From: Actinokineospora diospyrosa | GTDB taxonomy: Bacteria > Actinomycetota > Actinomycetes > Mycobacteriales > Pseudonocardiaceae | Assembly (NCBI RefSeq): GCF_024171925.1 | Contig: NZ_JAMTCO010000003.1 | Coordinates: 372,001 to 436,000 of the forward strand | Direction of reading: 5' to 3' | DNA length: 64,000 nucleotides | Shown: one piece after another, positions 17,337-25,683 of the stretch | Position numbering within the stretch: the stretch's first letter is position 1 | Layout of the letters: every line of letters begins with the position of its first letter | Notes under the pieces: model-generated | What the model was told of the DNA's origin: nothing | Databases searched by the model: none | What the model saw: only the letters and a program-made list of their open reading frames with translations | Made by a program: the position numbers and the translations under genes

Positions 17337-18341
17337 GTCCGCTGGATCCACACTCGCCCACAACGGCCCGTCGAGGTCTAGGTCGGCTAGAGCGGTTGGT
17401 GATAGGTCTGCCGACAAGGACCGGTCCAGGTGCACGCGGGTCGTGTGCGCGTGTTGCTCCACGCCGGTGACGGTGACCTGCCAGGCGTTGGGCCCTTGTG
17501 TGCGTGTATGGCTGAGGCGGATCGCTGTGGGGGCGAACGCGACGTTGATGGCACCGGACGCGGCAGTCGTGGTCATCCACGTGTCGCCGTTGTCGAGGGT
17601 GACGATGGTGCCGTTGGCCTTACCGCGCACAAGGTTGAGACCGACCAGATGGGCGATGTAGTCGGTGCCGGGGTGCTGAGCGACATCGCGCGGGGCCCCG
17701 GTCTGGGTCACCTGGCCGTCTTCGATGACCACCAGCCGGTCACCCAGGGCCATGGCGTCCACCGGGTCGTGGGTGACCAGGACGGTGCAGCCGGGGAAGT
17801 CGCGCAGGTGACGGGCCAGTTCGGCGCGGACCCGGAGCCGGGTGGCGGCGTCCAGCGCGGCGAGGGGTTCGTCGAGCAGGAGCAGTTCCGGCTCGGTCGC
17901 CAAGGCCCGGGCGAGCGCGACGCGCTGGGCTTGTCCACCGGACAGGGCTGACGGCCGCTCTCGGGCACGATCGGCGAGTCCCACGGTCTCCAGCCACGTC
18001 AAAGCACGCGATCGTGCCGTATGGCGGGGTATCCCGCGTGCGCGCAGTCCAAAAGCCACGTTCTCCAAGACCGACATGTGCTGGAACAAGAGGTAGTCCT
18101 GGAACACCATGCCGACCGGGCGTTGCTGCGGTGGCACGAACTCCTTCGGCGGGGCATCCCAGACATGGTTGCCTAGCCGGATATGCCCCCCTTGCAATGG
18201 CAGTAGGCCTGCCAGCGCGCGCAAGGCGGTTGTCTTGCCTGCACCGTTGGGGCCTAGTACGACCACCACTTCGCCAGGCTCAACTGTCAGCGGCAGATCC
18301 AGGCAGGCTCGGTCCATCTGTAGGAGCGCGTCGAGGCTCAT
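17313..18341 (-). CDS. modC: Molybdate ABC transporter ATPase
   Basis: A 342-residue importer ATPase. Walker A GPNGAGKTT, signature LSGGQAQR, Walker B LLLLDEPLAALD and H-loop VLVTHDPVDAMALGD are intact. The last about 110 residues form a TOBE-like regulatory domain (GLNLVRGKANG and beyond), the usual ModC extension. The ATG at 18341 overlaps the stop of modB. The three genes run in the order modA-modB-modC. Confidence 0.88.
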   Translation of the reverse strand: MSLDALLQMDRACLDLPLTVEPGEVVVVLGPNGAGKTTALRALAGLLPLQGGHIRLGNHVWDAPPKEFVPPQQRPVGMVFQDYLLFQHMSVLENVAFGLRARGIPRHTARSRALTWLETVGLADRARERPSALSGGQAQRVALARALATEPELLLLDEPLAALDAATRLRVRAELARHLRDFPGCTVLVTHDPVDAMALGDRLVVIEDGQVTQTGAPRDVAQHPGTDYIAHLVGLNLVRGKANGTIVTLDNGDTWMTTTAASGAINVAFAPTAIRLSHTRTQGPNAWQVTVTGVEQHAHTTRVHLDRSLSADLSPTALADLDLDGPLWASVDPADLRVYKSR

Positions 18342-19135
18342 CCGCCTACCCACCGATCACGCAGGCTGGCCAAGACCGCAACCGACACCGCCAGCAGCAC
18401 TACGCTCAACACGATCGCCGCTTGCGGATCGGATTCCAACGCTAGATAGACCGCCAGCGGCATCGTTGTGGTCTCGCCCGGGAAGTTCCCCGCGAACGTG
18501 ATCGTTGCGCCGAACTCGCCTAGAGCACGAGCCCAGCACAAGACTGTGCCTGCGACGACCCCTGGCATCACCGAAGGCAGCGTCACCCGGCGGAAAGTGA
18601 GCCAACGCGACGCGCCTAGGGTCGCCGCAGCTTCCTCTATCCGCGGGTCAGCTGCCCGCAGCGCCCCCTCCACCGAGATCACCAGGAACGGCATCGCCAC
18701 GAACGCCTCGGCCACCACCACCCCGGCAGTGGTGAACGGCAAGGACACGCCGAACCAGCTGTCCAACAGTTCGCCAACCGGCCCACGCCTGCCTAGCACC
18801 AACAGGAGCGCGACACCGCCAACTACCGGCGGTAGGACCAACGGCACCGTCACCAGTGCCCGGATCAAGCGGCGGCCCGGTAGTTCCCCGCGAGCTAGTA
18901 CCCAGGCCAGCGGAACGCCCAACACCACGCACACGACTGTCGCCAAGCTCGCACAGAGCAACGACAACTGAAGCGCTTCACCTACCCCGGTGCTGAACAG
19001 CCGGGTAGGCAACTCCGCCCAGGGGGTCCGCAGCAGCAAGCCCACCAGCGGCAGCACCAAGAACGCCAGCCCGACGAGGGCAGGCAGGACAAGAACGGCG
19101 GGGAGCCTCCCCCGGCTCACCCGCCGTCCGTTCAC
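18338..19135 (-). CDS. modB: Molybdate ABC transporter permease
   Basis: A 265-residue integral membrane protein with about six spans and the binding-protein-dependent permease EAA loop near EEAAATLGASRWLTFRRVTLP, the site contacting ModC. It overlaps both neighbours by four bases. Third codon positions here are noticeably less G/C-biased than in modA. Confidence 0.88.
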   Translation of the reverse strand: MNGRRVSRGRLPAVLVLPALVGLAFLVLPLVGLLLRTPWAELPTRLFSTGVGEALQLSLLCASLATVVCVVLGVPLAWVLARGELPGRRLIRALVTVPLVLPPVVGGVALLLVLGRRGPVGELLDSWFGVSLPFTTAGVVVAEAFVAMPFLVISVEGALRAADPRIEEAAATLGASRWLTFRRVTLPSVMPGVVAGTVLCWARALGEFGATITFAGNFPGETTTMPLAVYLALESDPQAAIVLSVVLLAVSVAVLASLRDRWVGG

Positions 19136-19857
19136 GGGGCCGTGAACCCGGCGTTCGTGAGCGCGGTCTTACCGCGGTCAGAGAGGACGAAGTCGACGAA
19201 CCTCTTCGCGTCCGCGGCGTTCGGGGCCTTGCCCAGCACCGCGATCGGGTAGTCGTTGACGGCGGACGCGGCCTCGGGGAAGTCGATGCCCTCCACCTCG
19301 GCACCCGCGGCCTTGACGTCCGTCCGGTACACCAGCGCCGCGTCGACCTCGCCCAGCCGCACCTTGGTCAGCGCGGCCTTGACGTCCTGCTCCAAGGTGT
19401 CCGGCGCGCCGGTGACCCCGGCGGCCGCCAGCGCCTTCTTGGCCGCCGCCCCGCACGGCACCTGCTCGGCGCACAGGGCGATCTTGCGGTTGGCGTCGCC
19501 GAAGTCGGCGAGGCCGGTGATCTTGCCGGGGTTGCCCTTCGGGACGGCGATCTCCAGTTGGTTGCGGGTGAAGGTGACCGGGGCGAGCGCGTCGGTCACC
19601 TGCTTCATGTTGGCCGGGGCCGCTGAGGCGAACACATCGGCGGGGGCGCCCTGGTTGATCTGCTGGGCGAGCGCGGAGCTGCCCGCGAAGTTGAAGGTGA
19701 TCCGCACGCCGGGGTTGGCCGCCTCGAAGTCCTTGCCGATGGCGGTGAACACCTCGGTCAGCGAGGCGGCGGCGAACACGGTCACCGTCCGGGTGGGCTC
19801 CTGGCTCGACGAACAGCCGGTTAAGACCAGCAGCACCGCGAGGAGAAGGGCGCGCAT
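19132..19857 (-). CDS. modA: Molybdate-binding lipoprotein
   Basis: A 241-residue substrate-binding protein. The signal peptide ends in a lipobox, LTGC, giving a membrane-anchored lipoprotein. FAAASLTEVF and FNFAGSSALAQQI, followed by GAPADVFASA, are the oxyanion-binding signatures of the ModA family. The ATG at 19857 has GGAGG five bases upstream. It opens the modABC operon; I see no clear ModE site. Confidence 0.88.
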   Translation of the reverse strand: MRALLLAVLLVLTGCSSSQEPTRTVTVFAAASLTEVFTAIGKDFEAANPGVRITFNFAGSSALAQQINQGAPADVFASAAPANMKQVTDALAPVTFTRNQLEIAVPKGNPGKITGLADFGDANRKIALCAEQVPCGAAAKKALAAAGVTGAPDTLEQDVKAALTKVRLGEVDAALVYRTDVKAAGAEVEGIDFPEAASAVNDYPIAVLGKAPNAADAKRFVDFVLSDRGKTALTNAGFTAP

Positions 19858-20044
19858 CCAGACCTCCAGAGACGGGGAACCGCGGATTCGGGTCGAATCG
19901 CAGTCTAGCCACGCAGATGCGGCGTTGGGGCGACTCGGTGGCAGCGGGTAACCGCCCGTTTGCCCCTGGGCACCACCGAACTGGGGGCTGCCCCGGCGGG
20001 GACCGTGGGTGACGCTGGACCTCCACCGAGCAGCGGGAGGCGGC

Positions 20045-20596
20045 ATGGCCAGCGGGTTCCAACGCGACAAGATCACCGGGGTGTTCACCGCGATGGACCA
20101 CGACCACGACGGGGCGCTGACCGAGGCCGACTTCGACGCGCTCACCGACCGCTGGCGGGAAGTCCGCGGTGCCCCGGTCGGCTCACCCGACCACCACCGG
20201 CTCGCCACGATCATGCTCGGCTGGTGGCACACCCTGCGCGCCGCCGCGGGCACCGACCGGGTCACCGTGCACGACGTCCTCGGCGTCGTCGACCAGCTGC
20301 CCAGCGCCCTGGACGCCGTCACCGAGACCGCCAACGCCATGTTCGACGCCGTCGACGAGGACCACGACGGCCGCATCACCCCCGCCGAACACCAACGCCT
20401 CGTCGACGCTTGGAACGGCCGCCCCACGCCCCTCGGCGACGTCTTCCGCTCCCTCGACACCAACGGCGACGGAACCCTCTCGCGCGACGAGTTCACCGCC
20501 CTGTGGACCGAGTTCTGGGCCGGTGACGACCCGACCGCGCCCGGCACCCTGCTGTTCGGACCGGTGCGTCAGTCCAACGCCAAGCGCGGGGTGTAG
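20045..20596 (+). CDS. EF-hand calcium-binding protein
   Basis: A 183-residue protein with three clear EF-hand loops: DHDHDGALTEAD (near residue 19), DEDHDGRITPAE (near 104) and DTNGDGTLSRDE (near 140); a fourth is degenerate. This is the size and pattern of actinomycete calerythrin-like calcium sensors or buffers. The ATG at 20045 follows GGGAGG; an upstream GTG in frame lacks a site. Its 3' end overlaps the convergent neighbour by 28 bases. Confidence 0.88.
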   Translation: MASGFQRDKITGVFTAMDHDHDGALTEADFDALTDRWREVRGAPVGSPDHHRLATIMLGWWHTLRAAAGTDRVTVHDVLGVVDQLPSALDAVTETANAMFDAVDEDHDGRITPAEHQRLVDAWNGRPTPLGDVFRSLDTNGDGTLSRDEFTALWTEFWAGDDPTAPGTLLFGPVRQSNAKRGV

Positions 20597-21165
20597 CCGG
20601 CGGCGAGGATGGCGGTGGTGCTGGGTGGGGTCAGAACGGCCACGGGGGTGTTCTGTAGCGGGCGGGTCTCGGTGTAGCCGGCTGGGGTCCAGCGGTGCAG
20701 GGAACCGTGTGCCACCAGCCAGAGCGAGTCGTCGAGGGTGATGAAGCTGCCGGTGGGTGGGGTGGTTGTGGCGTGAGTTATGCGGTGGCCGTTGATCAGG
20801 GCGCGTTCGGTGTGCAGGGTCGCGTCCATGTCGTCGGCGCGGGGGAGCTCTACATCCTTTGTGGAGGACCAGAGCCGTTGGTAGCGCAGGTAGTCGGGGC
20901 GGCGGCACTCGGCGCAGGGGCGGTGGCCCGCCGCGAGGGCCACGGCCTCGTCGAGGAAGAAGAGCTCGGTGTACTTGCCCGGCGCCATGATCGGGCGGCG
21001 GCGGTCGCGGAAGGTCAGTTCGCAGGTGATCCAGCGGCGGACCTGGGCGCGGCGGACGATCGTCCCCTCAGGACTGTGCAGCACGCCGCGGTTGCCGAAC
21101 AGCGTGCCGCGGTGCGGGGTCTCGATGAGGTCGCCGGTGGGGGTCACACGGTTGCGTCGGGCCAC
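20569..21165 (-). CDS. Conserved unknown protein with an Ada-like Cys pair
   Basis: About 198 residues, of a type I have met as conserved hypothetical in bacteria. It has TPHRGTLFGNRGVLH near the N-terminus, WITCELTFRDRRRPIM in the middle, and AGHRPCAECRRPDYLRY, which resembles the second zinc-ligand pair of Ada (RPCxxC). Only one such pair is present, so zinc binding is uncertain. The start is unclear; GTG at 21165 gives the sequence MARRNRVTPTG but lacks a good ribosome site. Function unknown. Confidence 0.65.
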   Translation of the reverse strand: MARRNRVTPTGDLIETPHRGTLFGNRGVLHSPEGTIVRRAQVRRWITCELTFRDRRRPIMAPGKYTELFFLDEAVALAAGHRPCAECRRPDYLRYQRLWSSTKDVELPRADDMDATLHTERALINGHRITHATTTPPTGSFITLDDSLWLVAHGSLHRWTPAGYTETRPLQNTPVAVLTPPSTTAILAAGYTPRLALD

Positions 21166-21176
21166 ACCGGGCCACG

Positions 21177-21845
21177 CTACTCGGCGGCGTGGGAGCGGTA
21201 CTCGCGGATCTCGTCGGCCCGGATGAGGCCGTCCTCGATGGCCCGGGCGAGCAGGGCGGTCTTGGTCGGCGCGGGCCTGCCGAGCTTGGCGTACTTGACC
21301 CGCGCGCGGTCGATGTACTGCCGGACCGTCGCTTCGCTCAGCCCCATGCGGCGGGCCACGGACGCCTTCGACATGGACTGGAACCACAGCAGCAACGCGG
21401 TGCGCTCCTGCGCGGACAGGTGCGGGGCCTCCGACAGCAGCGCCCCCGCCACCGACGGGGTCACGTACGGCCGGTCCGTGGCGACGGCGACGATCGTGTC
21501 GACGCAGTGGCCGCCCGCCTCGTGCTTGGACAGGAACGCCGACGCGCCCGCCTCGAGGACGGCCAGGATCGTGTCCGGGTCGTCCATCGCGGAGTAGACG
21601 ACCACGCGCCTGCCCGCCGTGCACAGCTCCGCCACCCGGTCGACGACCACGGTCTCGCCCAGGTGCAGGTCCAGCAGCAGCACGTCGGCCGCGCCCGCTG
21701 GCCCGGCGAGCACCTCGTCGACGTCCGCGCCGCTGCCGACGACCACCGCCCGCTGGAGCGGGTCGGCGTTGATCCACGTGGTCACCCCGTCCACGACCAC
21801 CGGGTGGTCCTCGATGATGCCCACGGTCACCGGTCGCCCGGTCAT
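21177..21845 (-). CDS. NarL/LuxR-family response regulator
   Basis: A 222-residue regulator. The receiver domain has the IEDHP pocket and phosphoacceptor Asp59 in LLLDLHLG; the conserved lysine is in FLSKHEAGG. The C-terminal LuxR helix-turn-helix contains SKASVARRMGLSEATVRQYIDRARVKY. The ATG follows GGGAGG. It lies at the end of the kinase operon and is the likely partner of the kinase at 23227-24369. Confidence 0.88.
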   Translation of the reverse strand: MTGRPVTVGIIEDHPVVVDGVTTWINADPLQRAVVVGSGADVDEVLAGPAGAADVLLLDLHLGETVVVDRVAELCTAGRRVVVYSAMDDPDTILAVLEAGASAFLSKHEAGGHCVDTIVAVATDRPYVTPSVAGALLSEAPHLSAQERTALLLWFQSMSKASVARRMGLSEATVRQYIDRARVKYAKLGRPAPTKTALLARAIEDGLIRADEIREYRSHAAE

Positions 21846-21929
21846 CGGCCCACCTCCCGCTCAAGGTCGAACCGGTCCGAGCCGGATCCCAGCCTACGCA
21901 AGGGGGTGCGTGCGGGGGTGCGTTGTGGA

Positions 21930-23021
21930 TCAGGCATCGGTCCACCTCGTCTCCAGCCACAACTGGTCGCCGTCGCGGTCGTGGGTCAGTTCCACCCCGC
22001 GCGGCTGGGTCAACCGCACCGGCGGCGCGTCCGCGACGACCGCGACCGCCACCTCGTCCTGGCTGGCCACCACGGTCACCCGCGCCACCGACCGCGCCGC
22101 GCTCAACCCCACGATCGGCGCCTCGGTCAACGCCCGGCGCAGGTCGACCGGCAGCCGCGGCACCGTGCCGACCACCGACAGCGACACCTGCACCCCGCGC
22201 CGCTCGGCGACGTCGGCACCGGCGCGCAACTCGTGCAGCAGCGGGTCCGGCACGTCGTCGGTCTCGGCCATCAGCCTGCGCAGCCGCGCCGCGCCCGCTG
22301 CGGCTCGGCGGCGGATCGCCGGATCGGCCGGGTCGGCACCCGCGGCGAGTTCAGCCAGCAACGTCGCGGTGGCCCGGTGCAGCTCCCGGTAGCGCTGCGC
22401 CCGGTCCTCGGCGACGGCCTCGGCCGCCGCTTGGCGCGCGGTGGCCTCGGTCCTGGCCGCCGAGTCGCGCGCGGCCCACCCGGCCGCGGTCCGCAGGCCG
22501 TGCGCGCTGACGCTGTAGCCCAGTTGCAGGGTGAACGCCCCGAGCAGCACCATGATCGCCCGCGAGATGTGCTGGCTCGACCCCACCCCGACCGCGACCA
22601 TGCTGGCCACCAGCAACGCCGTGTCCAAGGCCAGGAACGCCACCAGGTGCGCCGCGCGGTGCCGCCAGAACACGATCACCGCCACCCAGCCGACCGCCCC
22701 CCACGCCCAGTTCGCCGGGAGGATCACCTGCGCGGGCGCGGCGAGCACGAGCAGCACGTCCACCGCCAGCGCCGCGACCCCCAGCGGCCACACCCACCGC
22801 CGGGAACCCCCGCACAGCAACAAGACCGCGCCAGCCACCCCGACCAGCAGGTACAACACCCACCCGGCCGCCGCCGCCCACTGTCTGGTGTAGACACCCC
22901 AGTTCACCACGGTGACAACGGAGTCGTACCCCAGGTGCCAGAACCCGGCGATCACCACCGCCGCCACCGTCGCGCCCCGCGCGTAGCGCTCCGCGACCAC
23001 CACGCTCGGCTCAGCGGTCAC
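21930..23021 (-). CDS. Degenerate NarX-like membrane kinase
   Basis: A 363-residue protein with about five or six membrane spans in residues 15-175, then a kinase-like region. The histidine-box position reads RELHRATATLL (His215) where active members have ELHDTV, so the essential Asp is Arg; the ATP-binding part lacks a recognisable N box and G1 (no DxGxG). It is probably catalytically dead and could act as a co-sensor for the intact kinase upstream. Its start overlaps the stop of a short gene (GTGA), and its first about 28 residues are echoed in that short gene. Confidence 0.75.
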   Translation of the reverse strand: MTAEPSVVVAERYARGATVAAVVIAGFWHLGYDSVVTVVNWGVYTRQWAAAAGWVLYLLVGVAGAVLLLCGGSRRWVWPLGVAALAVDVLLVLAAPAQVILPANWAWGAVGWVAVIVFWRHRAAHLVAFLALDTALLVASMVAVGVGSSQHISRAIMVLLGAFTLQLGYSVSAHGLRTAAGWAARDSAARTEATARQAAAEAVAEDRAQRYRELHRATATLLAELAAGADPADPAIRRRAAAGAARLRRLMAETDDVPDPLLHELRAGADVAERRGVQVSLSVVGTVPRLPVDLRRALTEAPIVGLSAARSVARVTVVASQDEVAVAVVADAPPVRLTQPRGVELTHDRDGDQLWLETRWTDA

Positions 23022-23230
23022 GACGTCCTCTCCGGTGTGCGCGGCCGGGTCTCGTCGAGCACGGCGTTCACCACGGCCGCGGCGGTTGTGCCGCGGGAGT
23101 GGTGGTCGGTGACCACGGCGTTCGGTTCGGCGGTCACAGTGTTGCCTTCGGTGTGCGCGGCCGGGTCTCTTCGAATGCGGTGTTCGCGGTGGTTGTCGCC
23201 GTTGTGCTCGGCGAATGGCTCAACCGTCAC
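23018..23230 (-). CDS. Short coupled reading frame derived from duplicated gene starts
   Basis: A 70-residue frame that overlaps the kinase stop upstream and the degenerate-kinase start downstream, both by GTGA. Its second half (VTAEPNAVV...RGTTAAAVVNAVL) mirrors the start of the next gene (MTAEPSVVV...RGATVAAVVIAGF), and its first part begins VTVEPFAE after a similar junction. It therefore looks like two extra partial copies of the gene start inserted between the cistrons. It may encode a small protein, or simply be a relic kept open by coupling. Confidence 0.5.
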   Translation of the reverse strand: MTVEPFAEHNGDNHREHRIRRDPAAHTEGNTVTAEPNAVVTDHHSRGTTAAAVVNAVLDETRPRTPERTS

Positions 23231-24369
23231 GGTGTTGCCTCCGGTGGGGCGGGCCAGCGGAGGGTGACCGTGGTGCCGGAGTGGTCGGAGGTGATCTCGG
23301 CGTCGCCGTTGGCGGAGCGCATTCGGCCGATGATGCCCTCTCGGACGCCGTAGCGGTGGCGGGGGACGGTGGTGGGGTCGAAGCCGGGGCCGGTGTCGGT
23401 GATGGTGACCAGGACCGAGGTGTAGTCGGTCGCCAGCGACACCCGGGCACGCTCCACCCGGGTGTGCCGGGCGACGTTGGCCAGTGCCTGGGCGGCCGCC
23501 TCGGTGAAGGCGGCGGCGACGTGCACCGGGACCTTGCAGGGGACCAGGTCCACCTCGACATCGAGTTGCGCCTGGTCGGCCACGGCGCGCAACTGGTGGC
23601 GCAGGTCGACATCGATGTCCGGCTCGCCCGCGTCGATCGCACCCTCGACGATCGCCAGGTCCGCCGCCGCCCGCGCCCGCAACGCCGCGGACGTCGTGGT
23701 GATGCCGTCGGTGCCGATCGTCGTCAGCGTCGCGAGCACCGTGTCGTGCAGTTCCCGGTTGTGCGCCCGTTCGTCGGCCCGCCGCGCGCGCACCACCGCG
23801 GCCGCCCGCTCGGTCGCGCGCAACTCCTCGAGCGCGTCGTCGGCGACCCGGGCCGCCCGCCGCAGCACCGTCATCAGGGCGGCCGTCGCGGCGATCTGGA
23901 TCAGGTGGATGCCCAGCGTGCCCAGCGCGCCGCCGTCCTGCCAGGCGCCCAGCGAGTGGGTCAGCGCGACCACCAGGCCAGCCGGGACGGCCAGCCGCGG
24001 CCGCCAGGCGATGCTGGCGACCACGATGGTCATCGAGGTCAGCCCGTCCACCCAACTCGCCCCGCCCAACCGCAGCCCCGGCGCGACCAGCCACGGCTGC
24101 AGCAGGCACAACGCGCTGGTCAGGGCGATGTCGACCAGCATCACCGAGGTGAGCACACCGCGCCGGACGGTGATCAGGGCGAACACCGCCGACCACAGCA
24201 CGCTCACCCCGACCGCGGTCAGGACCACCGGCAGCGCCAGCGGCGGCGCCATCCCGGCGACCGCGGCCACCCCGCCGAGGACCGCCACCGCGCCCCGCAT
24301 CGCCGCGCCCGCCAGCGCGGTGACCCGGTTCAGCGCCGCCCGGGCGTCCTCGGTCACGGGGGCTGCCAC
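23227..24369 (-). CDS. NarL-type sensor histidine kinase
   Basis: A 380-residue kinase. About six membrane spans occupy residues 25-170; the phosphoacceptor His208 is in NRELHDTVLATL (HisKA_3 type), the ATP site has ALANVARHT (N box) and DTGPGFD (G1), and the end has EGIIGRMRS and GTTVTLRW. It is the functional sensor for the NarL regulator three genes downstream. The GTG start lacks a strong ribosome site and is uncertain. Confidence 0.85.
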   Translation of the reverse strand: MAAPVTEDARAALNRVTALAGAAMRGAVAVLGGVAAVAGMAPPLALPVVLTAVGVSVLWSAVFALITVRRGVLTSVMLVDIALTSALCLLQPWLVAPGLRLGGASWVDGLTSMTIVVASIAWRPRLAVPAGLVVALTHSLGAWQDGGALGTLGIHLIQIAATAALMTVLRRAARVADDALEELRATERAAAVVRARRADERAHNRELHDTVLATLTTIGTDGITTTSAALRARAAADLAIVEGAIDAGEPDIDVDLRHQLRAVADQAQLDVEVDLVPCKVPVHVAAAFTEAAAQALANVARHTRVERARVSLATDYTSVLVTITDTGPGFDPTTVPRHRYGVREGIIGRMRSANGDAEITSDHSGTTVTLRWPAPPEATP

Positions 24370-24513
24370 GCACGTGTGATCGACGGGTGCGCCGCCGCCG
24401 TTTCGCCCCCGCCAGTGTCCGCTGAACGGCTGACAGCCGAAGACGGGTCGTTCGCCCGGGTCCCCGCCCGGCTGTACTGGCCGGGTGGAATCGCACCGGA
24501 GAGGGCGGGCGCC

Positions 24514-24786
24514 GTGGTCACCGGGTACGAGGCGCTGATCATCAGCAGGCTCGCCACCGCGGTCGCCCGCCAGGGCGGGGCGGCGCTCGCCCGCCGTTTC
24601 GCCGCTGTCGCGCGCGACGGCGGCCTGGTCAGCGGCCTGTGGTGGCTGATAGCGGCGCTGCGCGGGGTCGCCGGGGTGACCGGCCTGGTCGCGGTGCTGC
24701 GCGGGCTGGTCGAGGCCGTCGAGAGCGGCGAGCCGCGCCAGGTCGTGCTGCGCACCATCGCCGTCATCGAGGCCGCCCGTCCCTAG
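24514..24786 (+). CDS. Small unknown protein
   Basis: A 90-residue frame with strongly G/C-biased third positions, as in real genes here, starting with GTG after GGAGAGGGCGGG. It is Ala/Arg/Val-rich with a hydrophobic middle (GLVSGLWWLIAALRGVAGVTG) that could be a membrane-associated helix, and ends AVIEAARP. I recognise no family. Its TAG stop is the first codon of the imperfect repeat that also flanks the ABC permease genes. Confidence 0.5.
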   Translation: MVTGYEALIISRLATAVARQGGAALARRFAAVARDGGLVSGLWWLIAALRGVAGVTGLVAVLRGLVEAVESGEPRQVVLRTIAVIEAARP

Positions 24787-24846
24787 TGGCGCGACCCAGA
24801 ACGTCGACCACGTCTCGACCCGCCCGCGCCCTGAGCCGAGTCACTA
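24784..24846 (+). repeat. Inverted repeat copy A around ABC permease genes
   Basis: About 63 bases starting at the TAG of the small plus-strand gene. It matches, in opposite orientation and with roughly eight or nine mismatches, the intergenic segment at 26508-26572; the core CGTCTCGACCCGCCCGCGCC is identical. It ends at the stop of the leftward permease gene. Confidence 0.65.
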
Positions 24847-25683
24847 GTTGAGCAGGAGCTTGCCGATGCGCCGCGACGTGCCGTAGAGGCCCGCCGCGGT
24901 CAGCGCCACCAGGTACGCCACGTGCCCGAGCATCGCCGGGCCCAGCACCCCGACCGAGAACCCCCTGGCCAACTCCACCCCGTGGTACAGCGGGGACAGT
25001 TCGGCGATGAGGCGCAACGGCAGCGGGTAGCGATCGACGGTGAAGAAGGTGCCGGAGAACAGGAACATCGGCACCACGATCAAGTGGATGTACTCGAATT
25101 GCGCCGACGACCGCAGCAGTGTCGCGCACACCATGCCCACCGCGGCGAACGCCATCGCCACCAACAACGCGACCGGCACCAGCAGCAACGCCCACGGCGT
25201 GGTGACCAGACCCATCACCGCCATCACCGCGAAGAACGCCACCGCGTACAGGCCGCTGCGCAGCACCGTCCAGGACAGCTCGCCCAGCGCGACGTCGTAG
25301 GTGCCGAGCGGGGTGGCCAGCACCGAGTCGTAGAGGCCGTCGAAGCGGAGCTTGTAGAACATGCTCATCGTCTCCGACACCGCGCCGTTCATCGCCGACG
25401 CGACCAACAACGCCGGGGCGACGTAGGCGACGTAGCTCAGCTGCACCCCGCCCGGCCCGGTCACCACCGGCACCAGCGACCCGAAGCCGATCTGGAACGC
25501 CAGCACGTAGAACAGCGGCTCGAAGATGCCCGACAGCAACACCATCCACGCCCGCGCGTACAGCAGCGCCGAGCGCTCGACCAACCGCCGCGCCAGCCCG
25601 GCGTAGCTGCCCGACGGCAACACCCGTTGCAGCACCGCGACCCGGCGGCCCGCGCCCGGGTATTCGTTGTCCACAACAGACAT
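24844..25683 (-). CDS. ABC-2 type transporter permease (second)
   Basis: A 279-residue membrane protein with six spans and the ABC-2 permease signature around LSGIFEPLFYVLAFQIGFG and FDGLYDSVLATPLG, related to NodJ/DrrB-type exporters. The ATG directly follows the stop of the first permease gene (TGAATG type). With that permease and the ATPase at 26570 it forms a heteromeric exporter; the cargo is unknown, but it could be a lipid-like or drug-like molecule. Confidence 0.85.
   Translation of the reverse strand: MSVVDNEYPGAGRRVAVLQRVLPSGSYAGLARRLVERSALLYARAWMVLLSGIFEPLFYVLAFQIGFGSLVPVVTGPGGVQLSYVAYVAPALLVASAMNGAVSETMSMFYKLRFDGLYDSVLATPLGTYDVALGELSWTVLRSGLYAVAFFAVMAVMGLVTTPWALLLVPVALLVAMAFAAVGMVCATLLRSSAQFEYIHLIVVPMFLFSGTFFTVDRYPLPLRLIAELSPLYHGVELARGFSVGVLGPAMLGHVAYLVALTAAGLYGTSRRIGKLLLN

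Noticed and set aside
21189-23267. 692-codon plus-strand frame opposite the NarL system
   Set aside because: Arg/Gln/Pro/His-rich with no motif; the minus-strand genes have clear domains.
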